The notes below the pieces were generated by a model. The model was not told where the DNA came from. It saw only the letters and a list, made by a program, of their open reading frames with translations, and ran no database searches. Shown here in pieces: positions 9,792 through 17,092 of a stretch of DNA of 64,000 nt. The position numbers and the translations under genes are program-made. The stretch comes from Dyadobacter chenwenxiniae (GTDB lineage: Bacteria > Bacteroidota > Bacteroidia > Cytophagales > Spirosomataceae): positions 1 to 64,000 of the forward strand of contig NZ_CP094997.1 in assembly GCF_022869785.1 (NCBI RefSeq), given 5' to 3'. Numbering within the stretch: position 1 is the stretch's first letter; the number at the start of each line of letters is the position of its first letter.

Positions 9792-9832
9792 TTTTTTGGC
9801 CTTATAATGCTGTCAAACCAAAACTCCTTTTA

Positions 9833-12262
9833 TCATTTCCTGATCACGGCCTCAAACTCGCGTTCATAAGCTGAGATCAAGCGCTGCATGGTTTTGTCAA
9901 TCACTTTATCCGTCAATGTTTGCTGATCGTCCTGCAAAATGAAGCTCACCGAATAGGATTTTTTCCCTTCCAGGTTCGCGCCTTCATACACGTCAAACAC
10001 ATTCACAGCGCGCAGAAGCTGCCTTTCGGTCTTATAGGCGATCTGGCGCAGCTCTTCGAAGGTGATTTTTTTGTTAACCACAACCGAAAGATCCCTGCGC
10101 ACTTCGGGAAACTTGGCTACTTCTTTATACTGGACAAATGCGTCGTATTGTTTGAGCATATAATCCCAATCAAAATCCGCGTAAAAAACAGGCGCTTTAA
10201 TGTCGAGCTTTTTAGCAATGACCGCATTGAGCTGACCAAATGTTACAACCGGCTTGCGGTTTAATGTAAGGGTTGTTCCAAATTTAAAAATCGCCGCATC
10301 GGCCTCGGTTCTTTCGACGTCTTTGATCTTAACCGAAGACAAAACCTGCATGACAAAACCAGCCAGATCATGAAAAACCACTTCACGCGACTTCTCAAAC
10401 CAGCTTTCCTGTCCAATGTTGCCCGTCAGGAAAACAGCCAGCCTTTCTTTTTCGACATATTTTTCGCCGATCTCGTTATAGGTTTTGCCAAATTCAAAAA
10501 GCTTCAAATCCTTCTGACGGCGGTTGCTGTTGTAAGCAATCACTTCCAGACCCGAGAAAATCAGCGTTTGGCGCATTACGGACAGATCTTCGCTCAGATA
10601 ATTCAGGATTTTTACCGGGTTACCCTGAATGTTTTCGGCTAATGAAGCATGATAATCAGGCTTTGTCAGCGAATTGTTGATCATTTCGTTGAAACCGTTT
10701 GCAACAAGCAATTCAGCAACGCGCAGTTTCAGTTTTTCCGGATCATTAACCGGGAAATCAGACAAATAATCCGAGCTAAGCGCATCAGAAAGTTCAACTT
10801 GCCCGAAACCGTAAATGCGCAGGATTTCTTCGATCACATCCGCTTCCCGCTGCACATCCACACGGTAAGGTGGCACAATGGCTGTAAAGCCGGTTTCATT
10901 TTCCTCCGCAACCTGAATGTCAAGGCCAGCCAAAATGTTTTTGATCAAATCCTTTTCCAACGACTTGCCGATAAGACGGTCAATGTTGCGGTAAGTCATT
11001 TTTACCTGAAAATCAGCAGCCGGTTCGGGATAAATGTCGGTAATATTGGAAGAAACAGTCCCGCCCGCGATCTCCTGAATAAGCAAGGCTGCCCTTTTCA
11101 GCGCATACAATGGCATATTCGGATCTGTGCCGCGTTCAAACCGGAAAGAAGAATCCGTTTTTAATGCAAAGCGCTGAGCCGTTTTACGAACCCAGATCGG
11201 CGAGAAATAAGCTGATTCAAGGAAAATAGAAGTGGTTTCATTGGTAACACCGGAAGTGAGTCCACCAAAGACCCCGGCAATGCACATAGGCTCCGGATTT
11301 CCATTCGTTCCCGCATTGCAGATCATCAGATCAGAATCCGAAAGTTTTCTTTCCACGCCATCCAGCGTCACAAATGTTGTCCCGGCAGGCACAGTGGTCA
11401 CAATTACTTTGTTGCCTATGACCTTATTTGCATCGAAAGCATGCATGGGCTGGCCCAGCTCGTGGCATACATAATTGGTAATGTCCACAATGTTGTTAAT
11501 CGAGCGGATTCCGATCGTTGCCAATCGTTGTTTAAGCCACTCGGGTGACTCAGCAACTTTCAACCCGGAAATGGTCAGGCCGGTATATCTGGGTGCAGCC
11601 TCTGCGTTTCTTACTTCGGCTTCAAATGGCAAGCTTTCACTATTTACAGCAAAAGCTTCCACAGACGGAAGATTGATCTCACGGTTAAAATAGGCTTTCA
11701 GATCACGCGCCACGCCATAATGCGATGCCGCGTCGGCGCGGTTGGGCGTGAGGCCGATTTCTATTAAGTAATCAGAGGAAATGCCGAAGTATTCGCTGGC
11801 TGGTGTGCCATTGGGAAGATCAGTATCCAGCACTAAAATCCCATCGTGGGACGAACCAACGCCCAGTTCATCTTCTGCGCAGATCATTCCTTCCGAAAGT
11901 GCGCCCCTGATTTTTGATTTTTTCAAAACCAATGGCTGATCGCTTCCTGTCGGATATAATGTTGCTCCCACGGTGGCTACAACCACTTTTTGACCCGCAG
12001 CCACATTGGTAGCGCCACAAACAATGGACAGCGGATTCTCACCACCCACATCAACTGTTGTCAGGCTTAAACGATCTGCTTCCGGATGTTTTTCGCGGGT
12101 AAGCACCTCGCCGATTACCACGCCTTGCAGACCTCCTTTTATGGATTCAATCTCTTCAATGCTTTCAACTTCCAATCCCGTTGCAGTCAGTATTTTGCCG
12201 ATTTCTTCCGGAGATTCTGTTATTTCTATTAATTCTTTAAGCCACTTATAGGAGATCTTCAT
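9833..12262 (-). CDS. pheT: Phenylalanine--tRNA ligase beta subunit
   Basis: PheT forms the alpha2-beta2 enzyme that charges tRNA-Phe. The chosen start gives 809 residues beginning MKISYKWLKELIEI, the usual family N-terminus; the longer in-frame start nine codons upstream adds an atypical tail. Domains in order are: B1 with the OB-fold tRNA-binding segment (about 40-150, containing CGATNVAAGQKVVVA), B3/B4 with a TNYVCHELGQPMHAFDA segment, B5, the inactive catalytic-like core (FRFERGTDPNMP is visible earlier), and a C-terminal FDX-ACB anticodon-binding domain ending in KTMQRLISAYE. pheS is not in this window. The gene heads a likely operon with the coiled-coil gene, zapA, rny and the AAA+ gene. 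Confidence 0.97.
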   Translation of the reverse strand: MKISYKWLKELIEITESPEEIGKILTATGLEVESIEEIESIKGGLQGVVIGEVLTREKHPEADRLSLTTVDVGGENPLSIVCGATNVAAGQKVVVATVGATLYPTGSDQPLVLKKSKIRGALSEGMICAEDELGVGSSHDGILVLDTDLPNGTPASEYFGISSDYLIEIGLTPNRADAASHYGVARDLKAYFNREINLPSVEAFAVNSESLPFEAEVRNAEAAPRYTGLTISGLKVAESPEWLKQRLATIGIRSINNIVDITNYVCHELGQPMHAFDANKVIGNKVIVTTVPAGTTFVTLDGVERKLSDSDLMICNAGTNGNPEPMCIAGVFGGLTSGVTNETTSIFLESAYFSPIWVRKTAQRFALKTDSSFRFERGTDPNMPLYALKRAALLIQEIAGGTVSSNITDIYPEPAADFQVKMTYRNIDRLIGKSLEKDLIKNILAGLDIQVAEENETGFTAIVPPYRVDVQREADVIEEILRIYGFGQVELSDALSSDYLSDFPVNDPEKLKLRVAELLVANGFNEMINNSLTKPDYHASLAENIQGNPVKILNYLSEDLSVMRQTLIFSGLEVIAYNSNRRQKDLKLFEFGKTYNEIGEKYVEKERLAVFLTGNIGQESWFEKSREVVFHDLAGFVMQVLSSVKIKDVERTEADAAIFKFGTTLTLNRKPVVTFGQLNAVIAKKLDIKAPVFYADFDWDYMLKQYDAFVQYKEVAKFPEVRRDLSVVVNKKITFEELRQIAYKTERQLLRAVNVFDVYEGANLEGKKSYSVSFILQDDQQTLTDKVIDKTMQRLISAYEREFEAVIRK

Positions 12263-12273
12263 GCGAATGCTTT

Positions 12274-12281
12274 CAAAAATA
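12274..12281 (-). promoter_or_regulatory. Candidate -7 element upstream of pheT
   Basis: On the minus strand the sequence reads TATTTTTG, matching TAnnTTTG. It is only 11 bases from the chosen pheT start, so it would give a very short leader. No good -33 element was found at normal spacing, so the call is weak. Confidence 0.25.
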
Positions 12282-12394
12282 TGTTTCAACCGGCAATGAA
12301 GCCGGATTACAAAATTAAGGATTTAAGTCGAACAGCGCCGTCCGACTTGAAATAGTAAGGGGTTTTTTAACAAAATAAAAAAAGCGAAGGCCGT

Positions 12395-13054
12395 TTAATT
12401 ATGAACAGCCGATTCCAGCTGCTCACCGGCTAGTATGGGCACGGAAAGCGTATTTTCGGCAGGCGGAACCGGGCAAGCGTAGCTTTCCTGATACACGCAG
12501 TAAGGATTATAGGCCTTATTGAAATCCAGAATAATCACATTGTTTTTAATCTCAGACACAGGATAATCCAGATAACGGCCGCCGCCATAGGTTTGCTTTC
12601 CGCTGGTGGCATCTTTGAAAAGAACAGAGATAACACTCTCATTTTTAAGTAATAGCAATTTCTCCTCCTGATCGCCGATCTTGAAATTGGCATAACCATA
12701 CTTCTCATATTTTTCCGAAGTCCCGTCGGTGTATTTGACTACAACTTCCTTATCATCCTTCATATAAGGCGAAATATTGGCCTTAATGCGGTAAGTCAGA
12801 TCGGGCTGGAAATAATGCAGGCCGTGGAAGCTTTCCTTATCGGCGATAGGAGAGTCCTCAGTAGTGCGAAACTGCTCGTCTTTGGCTGCGCGCTCGTTAA
12901 GGATTGTGGTTTTGTATTGCTCCGGGTTGCTTGCGATCTGATCTTCGCTGGCGCCGTTAAGGGCTGCTCCCGAGAAATTTTCAATGATAAAATAGGCCAG
13001 AATCGCTATAACCATTGCGATTGTGCTGTACCGGATCACTTTATTTTTAAACAT
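12395..13054 (-). CDS. DUF1684 domain-containing protein
   Basis: A 219-residue protein with an N-terminal membrane anchor or signal (about 9-26) and a DUF1684 domain. Diagnostic parts are SFHGLHYFQPDLTYRIKANI, the GGGRYLDYP turn and the highly conserved C-terminal signature LDFNKAYNPYCVYQESYACP, followed by PPAENTLSVPILAGE. The biochemical role of the family is unknown. The gene stands alone on the minus strand; the response regulator upstream is divergent, and the 185-base gap carries -7-like elements for both directions. Confidence 0.88.
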   Translation of the reverse strand: MFKNKVIRYSTIAMVIAILAYFIIENFSGAALNGASEDQIASNPEQYKTTILNERAAKDEQFRTTEDSPIADKESFHGLHYFQPDLTYRIKANISPYMKDDKEVVVKYTDGTSEKYEKYGYANFKIGDQEEKLLLLKNESVISVLFKDATSGKQTYGGGRYLDYPVSEIKNNVIILDFNKAYNPYCVYQESYACPVPPAENTLSVPILAGEQLESAVHN

Positions 13055-13081
13055 ATGGCTGCATAAATTAGGAACGGATCA

Positions 13082-13089
13082 CAAACTTA
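13082..13089 (-). promoter_or_regulatory. Candidate -7 element for the DUF1684 gene
   Basis: On the minus strand this reads TAAGTTTG, a full match to TAnnTTTG, about 28 bases before the start codon. No clear -33 element was identified. Confidence 0.4.
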
Positions 13090-13142
13090 CACCCGAAAGC
13101 GTGCTTTGAAAAAGTATAAGATGTTTATTTACTTTTTTATGA

Positions 13143-13150
13143 TAATTTTG
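13143..13150 (+). promoter_or_regulatory. Candidate -7 element for the response regulator gene
   Basis: TAATTTTG fully matches TAnnTTTG and lies 89 bases before the start of the response regulator. The -33 region is not convincing. Confidence 0.4.
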
Positions 13151-13239
13151 AATCTTCGCACCGGGCCAGGTTGCGACTTTGGATGAATTATCCCTAAATT
13201 GACCTGGCAAATTATTAAACACAATACCTGATCCATCAT

Positions 13240-13617
13240 ATGTCATACACCAAGCGAGTACTCATTGCCGAAGACAGCTCAGTTATTCAAAATCTGGCAA
13301 GGAAGATTCTGGAATTTCAACATTACGAGATCACTTCTGTAAAAAACGGAGAGCAGGTTTTGCAGCTCCTTGAAAAAGAGGATTTCGATATTATTTTGCT
13401 GGATATCAATATGCCTGTGATGGATGGAATGGAGTGCGCAAGAAGCATCCGCAAATTGCCTAACGAGAAAAAGGCCAAAACCCCGATCGTTGCCATTACC
13501 GGAAATGCCAAAAACTATTCGGAAGAAGACTTCAAGCAAGCAGGATTTGATGATGCGCTGATGAAACCTTTGAATTTCGACCGTCTGGTTGAAGTGGTCG
13601 CGCATTTGACAGAATAG
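13240..13617 (+). CDS. Single-domain response regulator
   Basis: At 125 residues this is only a receiver (REC) domain with no output domain. The phosphoacceptor is D55 in IILLDINMPVMDG; the acidic pocket is ED at 11-12, the switch Thr is in VAITG and the conserved Lys is in LMKPLNF. Single-domain receivers work in phosphorelays or by protein-protein contact. No kinase is adjacent. It ends five bases before the metallo-hydrolase gene, so the two are probably co-transcribed. Confidence 0.93.
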   Translation: MSYTKRVLIAEDSSVIQNLARKILEFQHYEITSVKNGEQVLQLLEKEDFDIILLDINMPVMDGMECARSIRKLPNEKKAKTPIVAITGNAKNYSEEDFKQAGFDDALMKPLNFDRLVEVVAHLTE

Positions 13618-13622
13618 ACCTG

Positions 13623-14393
13623 ATGAGGATTACATTTTTAGGGACCGGCACATCACAGGGAATACCGGTTATTGCCTGTGAATGTGCCGTTTGCCAATCC
13701 GATGACCCGCGCGACAAGCGTTTAAGGACTTCCGTCTGGATCCAGGCCAAAGGAAAATCCATTGTTATCGATACGGGCCCTGATTTTCGCCAGCAGATGC
13801 TTAGGGCTCATGTAAAGGACCTGGACGCTGCCATTTTTACGCATCAACACAAGGACCACACGGCCGGGCTCGACGATATCCGCGCCTTCAACCACCGCAG
13901 CCAGCGCGACATTCCACTTTACGGAAGAGCGTCTGTTTTAAATCAGATCCAAAACGAGTTCGCTTACGCTTTTTCAGAAAAAAGGTATCCGGGCGTGCCT
14001 CATTTCGAGTTGCATAATATTGATAATAAGCCATTTGACGTCCAAGGCGTCACATTTACGCCCATAGAGGCGATGCATCATCAGCTGCCGGTTTATGGTT
14101 ATCGGGTTGAAGACTTTACCTACATTACCGATGCCAACTACATTTCTGAAAAGGAGCAGCAAAAAATAAAAGGCTCCAAAGTGCTGGTTTTGGACACATT
14201 GCAAAAAGAGCCGCACCTTTCCCATTTTACCTTATCGCAATCTTTGGCGCTGATCGAAAAACTGCAAGTGCCCATGGCCTATCTGGTGCATATGAGCCAT
14301 AAGCTGGGCAGGCACGCCGATATTGAAAAAGAGCTGCCGCCTAATGTACATCTGGCTTACGATGGCCTTGTGCTAGACTTGCTAAGTCTTTAA
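13623..14393 (+). CDS. Metallo-beta-lactamase-fold hydrolase (PhnP-like)
   Basis: The 256-residue cytoplasmic protein begins with MRITFLGTGTSQGIPV, typical of the PhnP/RNase Z-like branch, has a CECAVC cysteine cluster (19-24) as in PhnP, and carries the metal motif THQHKDH (73-79). Further ligands are probably in IDTGPDF and VHMSHKLGRH. PhnP is a cyclic phosphodiesterase, but this broad group has many substrates and the true one is unknown. It follows the response regulator by five bases. Its last codons and stop lie inside a long perfect palindrome, so the C-terminus may have been changed by insertion of that element. Confidence 0.88.
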   Translation: MRITFLGTGTSQGIPVIACECAVCQSDDPRDKRLRTSVWIQAKGKSIVIDTGPDFRQQMLRAHVKDLDAAIFTHQHKDHTAGLDDIRAFNHRSQRDIPLYGRASVLNQIQNEFAYAFSEKRYPGVPHFELHNIDNKPFDVQGVTFTPIEAMHHQLPVYGYRVEDFTYITDANYISEKEQQKIKGSKVLVLDTLQKEPHLSHFTLSQSLALIEKLQVPMAYLVHMSHKLGRHADIEKELPPNVHLAYDGLVLDLLSL

Positions 14394-14410
14394 GACTTAG
14401 CAAGTCTAGC
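14372..14410. repeat. Perfect palindrome with 19-bp arms at the end of the hydrolase gene
   Basis: The left arm (14372-14390) begins GCTAGACTTGCTAAG and is followed by one central T; the right arm (14392-14410) is its exact reverse complement. The taa stop of the hydrolase gene lies at the centre. There is no T-run, so it is not a classical terminator. It resembles a REP-like or small mobile palindromic unit. Short A(A)CCCTC repeats follow at about 14412-14430. Confidence 0.85.
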
Positions 14411-14425
14411 CTAAACCCTCAACCC

Positions 14426-15118
14426 TCAACTATACCGGTCATTCCGCCATGGATAAGCCGTATTGGAATAACCCCTTAATTCCCAGAAACCAAGTTTGTT
14501 GGCAGACAAGAACTCGATCCTGCTGATCCATTTGCTTCCTTTCCAGGCATAAAGCTGCGGAGTTATCATGCGCACAGGCCCACCGTGATCACGCTCCAAA
14601 GGTTTGTAATCCGCCGTATGGACTAGTAACACATCATCTTTTAATGCTTCTTCAAGCGAGAGATTGGTCGTGTATTTATCGTAGCCATGGCAAAGAATGT
14701 GTGTAGCGCTGGCTTTGGGTTGAACGAGGGCCGCAAGATCAGCCAGCCGAACGCCGGTCCAGGGCACATCCATTCTCGACCAGGTGGTAACGCAGTGAAA
14801 ATCGCTGATATCTTCGGTCTGCGGTAAAGCCATAAAATCCTCCCAATTCAGCGACACAGGCGACTCGACCTCACCGTCGATAACCAGTTTCCATTTCTGT
14901 TGTGAAATATCAGGCTTAAAACCCAGGTCCAGCACAGGCCATTTAACGGTTTTGATTTGGCCAACCGGCAGCTTGGGCATGCCGTGACGGTTTATTTGAC
15001 CCGCTCCCATCGGACTTGGGTCAGAAACAGAGGGGGTGTCGGCCATTTGATGCTCAAAACGTGCTTTCAGCTTCATTCTGGCTTCTATGATTTTATCGAG
15101 TTTGCTGTTTTCTTCCAT
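14426..15118 (-). CDS. Sulfite oxidase-like molybdopterin oxidoreductase
   Basis: A 230-residue protein with the oxidoreductase molybdopterin-binding (SUOX) fold. The Mo-ligating cysteine is in DFHCVTTWSRMDVPWTGV. The WKLVIDGEVESPVSLNWEDF start of the domain and the DHGGPVRMITPQLYAWKGSKWISRIEF segment are standard for the YuiH/MsrP-like group. There is no Tat or Sec signal, so it is probably cytoplasmic, unlike MsrP. The physiological substrate is unknown. It lies 47 bases after the DUF819 gene on the same strand. Confidence 0.9.
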   Translation of the reverse strand: MEENSKLDKIIEARMKLKARFEHQMADTPSVSDPSPMGAGQINRHGMPKLPVGQIKTVKWPVLDLGFKPDISQQKWKLVIDGEVESPVSLNWEDFMALPQTEDISDFHCVTTWSRMDVPWTGVRLADLAALVQPKASATHILCHGYDKYTTNLSLEEALKDDVLLVHTADYKPLERDHGGPVRMITPQLYAWKGSKWISRIEFLSANKLGFWELRGYSNTAYPWRNDRYS

Positions 15119-15165
15119 TTTGTTTTTAATTTAAAGAGCAGGCCTTCCAAGTCCGGCAAGTCTGG

Positions 15166-16401
15166 TCAGTTTTTACTAACCCACTGCATAGCCAGCGCAG
15201 TCAGATACCCGCCATATGTGCCGATTGCATACCCTAAGATAGCAAGTAAAACGCCAACCGGCGCCAGAGAGGGGTGAAATGCTGCCGCAACCACGGAAGC
15301 TGATGCCGATCCGCCAACATTGGCCTGGCTGCCTACGGCCAGAAAAAAGAATGGGATTTTAAGCCACTTACAGACCAGGATTAAAATGATTGCATGCGTC
15401 AGGATCCAGATCAGGCCAATCGCGAAAAGTCCTGGATTGCCTGCCACTGCCCCTAAATCCATCTGCATGCCGATTGTTGCTATCAGCACGTACAGGAAAA
15501 CCGAGCCGAGCTTGGAGGCGCCTGCGTGTTCAAGCTTGCGCACTGGAGTTACAGAAAGGGCAATGCCGATAAATGTTGCGATCGTCACTACCCAGAAAAA
15601 GGTGGAGGTAAGACTGTATTTGTCCAAAAAAGGGTAGTTCTTTGACAGGTAAGGCGTGATGATGTCGGCCAGAAAATGGGCTGCACCCGTAGCGCCGAAA
15701 CCTACTGCGCCCAGAAAGATATAGTCGCGCATGGCTGGCACCCGCTCATTTGCATTGTGTTGACTGTCAAGCTGCTGCTTAATATGCTCGATCTGAGAGC
15801 TGTCTGCACCAAGCCAGTTGTCAAGCCGGGAAGCCATTCCGGCGCCGTAGATCAGAAAGGCCATCCACAGTTCTGCAATCAGCACGTCAACAGCCACCAT
15901 TTGAGAGAACAGCGCGTCGCTGGGCTTGAAAACTTCCCTTAATGCAGTTTGGTTTGCCCCGCCGCCGATCCAGCTTCCTGCAATGGTGGCCAGCCCTCGC
16001 CAGACGGCGTCTGCGCCTTCACCGGCAACGGTTTGCGGACTAATTGCCCCTACGATCCACAAAGCAAATGGCCCACCGATCATGATTCCTATCGTCCCCA
16101 CCAGCATTGCTATCAGGGCTTTTGGGCCCAGTCGGCTCAGTGAGCGCCAATCCATTCCTATGGTGAAAAAAACCAGGCAGGCGGGAAGAAAATATTTGGA
16201 GACCACCGGGTAAAGTTGTGAGGTGGCCCCGTTTACAACGCCGAAAGAATTCAGCAGGCCCGGAATAAAATAGCAAAGCAACAAAGGGGGAACTACGGCG
16301 TAGAAGCGTTTCCAGCCAGCCTGCGTACTTGCAGCTGTGTAAAAAATAGCAGCGAGAATCAGCATTAATAGGCCCAGAACAACCGCGTCGTTTGTGATCA
16401 T
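15166..16401 (-). CDS. DUF819 family integral membrane protein
   Basis: At 411 residues with about ten hydrophobic segments, this is a polytopic inner-membrane protein of the DUF819 family (YjcL-like). Visible landmarks are PPLLLCYFIPGLLNSFGV, the FFTIGMDWRSLSRLGPKAL loop, GSWIGGGANQTALREVF and a late VGSQANVGGSASASVVAAAF. Glycine-rich re-entrant-like segments suggest a transporter, but no substrate is established. It is upstream of and co-directional with the sulfite-oxidase-like gene and divergent from the molybdenum hydroxylase pair. Confidence 0.88.
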   Translation of the reverse strand: MITNDAVVLGLLMLILAAIFYTAASTQAGWKRFYAVVPPLLLCYFIPGLLNSFGVVNGATSQLYPVVSKYFLPACLVFFTIGMDWRSLSRLGPKALIAMLVGTIGIMIGGPFALWIVGAISPQTVAGEGADAVWRGLATIAGSWIGGGANQTALREVFKPSDALFSQMVAVDVLIAELWMAFLIYGAGMASRLDNWLGADSSQIEHIKQQLDSQHNANERVPAMRDYIFLGAVGFGATGAAHFLADIITPYLSKNYPFLDKYSLTSTFFWVVTIATFIGIALSVTPVRKLEHAGASKLGSVFLYVLIATIGMQMDLGAVAGNPGLFAIGLIWILTHAIILILVCKWLKIPFFFLAVGSQANVGGSASASVVAAAFHPSLAPVGVLLAILGYAIGTYGGYLTALAMQWVSKN

Positions 16402-16552
16402 TGATTTGCAGGGTGAGAATCAGGTAAAAATAGCTTTGTTTTTTGTTTCGACGAAAGGCGTTTGCCCGCTCATCATGTAAAAGCTTGATCCAACGAAATT
16501 TAAATTTATAAAATTCCTATTTTTTGTAATTTACATCCTGATTTTAAGCGAT

Positions 16553-16567
16553 AACATTAATAATGTT
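16553..16567. promoter_or_regulatory. Short inverted repeat before the ferredoxin-like gene
   Basis: AACATT-AAT-AATGTT is a perfect 6-bp inverted repeat ending five bases before the ATG of the [2Fe-2S] subunit gene. It could be an operator or a translation-masking hairpin; it may also be chance in AT-rich DNA. Confidence 0.25.
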
Positions 16568-16572
16568 TTACT

Positions 16573-17064
16573 ATGGCGATATACACTTTATCATTAAATG
16601 GCAAAAAAGTTAAAGTCGATGTCGAGCCAGACATGCCTTTGCTATGGGTCGTCCGTGATTTTGCCGGACTAAAAGGCACCAAGTTTGGCTGTGGCATGGC
16701 CCTGTGTGGCGCTTGCACGGTGCATTTGAATGGCGAACCCACGCGCTCGTGCCAGCTGCCGGTTTCAGGCGTGGGTAAAAACGACAAGATTACAACCATT
16801 GAAGGCATTGGCGAGGGAAAAATGAATACGATCCAGAAAGCCTGGATAGAAGAGCAGGTCCCGCAATGTGGTTACTGTCAGTCGGGCCAGATCATGTCGG
16901 CTGCGGCGCTGCTTAAATCCAATCCAAACCCAACGGATGCGGACATTGACTCGGCCATGAGCGGAAACCTTTGCCGTTGCGGAACCTATGACAGAATAAG
17001 GAAGGCGATTCACAGGGCAGCAGCGGAAATGAAAGTTTCTGAGCCAGGCATTGGAAAGCGGTAA
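16573..17064 (+). CDS. (2Fe-2S)-binding small subunit of molybdenum hydroxylase (IorA-type)
   Basis: A 163-residue electron-transfer subunit of the xanthine-oxidase family. The plant-type [2Fe-2S] domain has C40, C45, C48 and C60; the all-helical second [2Fe-2S] domain has C99, C102, C134 and C136 (QCGYCQSGQ and [12 protein letters not shown]). This two-subunit layout without an FAD subunit is that of isoquinoline 1-oxidoreductase and related aldehyde oxidoreductases. The large subunit follows after 28 bases. The actual substrate cannot be assigned. Confidence 0.94.
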   Translation: MAIYTLSLNGKKVKVDVEPDMPLLWVVRDFAGLKGTKFGCGMALCGACTVHLNGEPTRSCQLPVSGVGKNDKITTIEGIGEGKMNTIQKAWIEEQVPQCGYCQSGQIMSAAALLKSNPNPTDADIDSAMSGNLCRCGTYDRIRKAIHRAAAEMKVSEPGIGKR

Positions 17065-17092
17065 AAGGTCCTAAACATTAGAACAAAAAACA

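Noticed and set aside
12263..12289. Longer N-terminus for pheT
   Set aside because: The family start MKISYKWL lies nine codons in; the extension has no counterpart.
12325..12348. Weak hairpin AAGTCG...CGACTT between DUF1684 and pheT
   Set aside because: Six paired bases, a 12-base loop and no T-run are too little for a terminator call.
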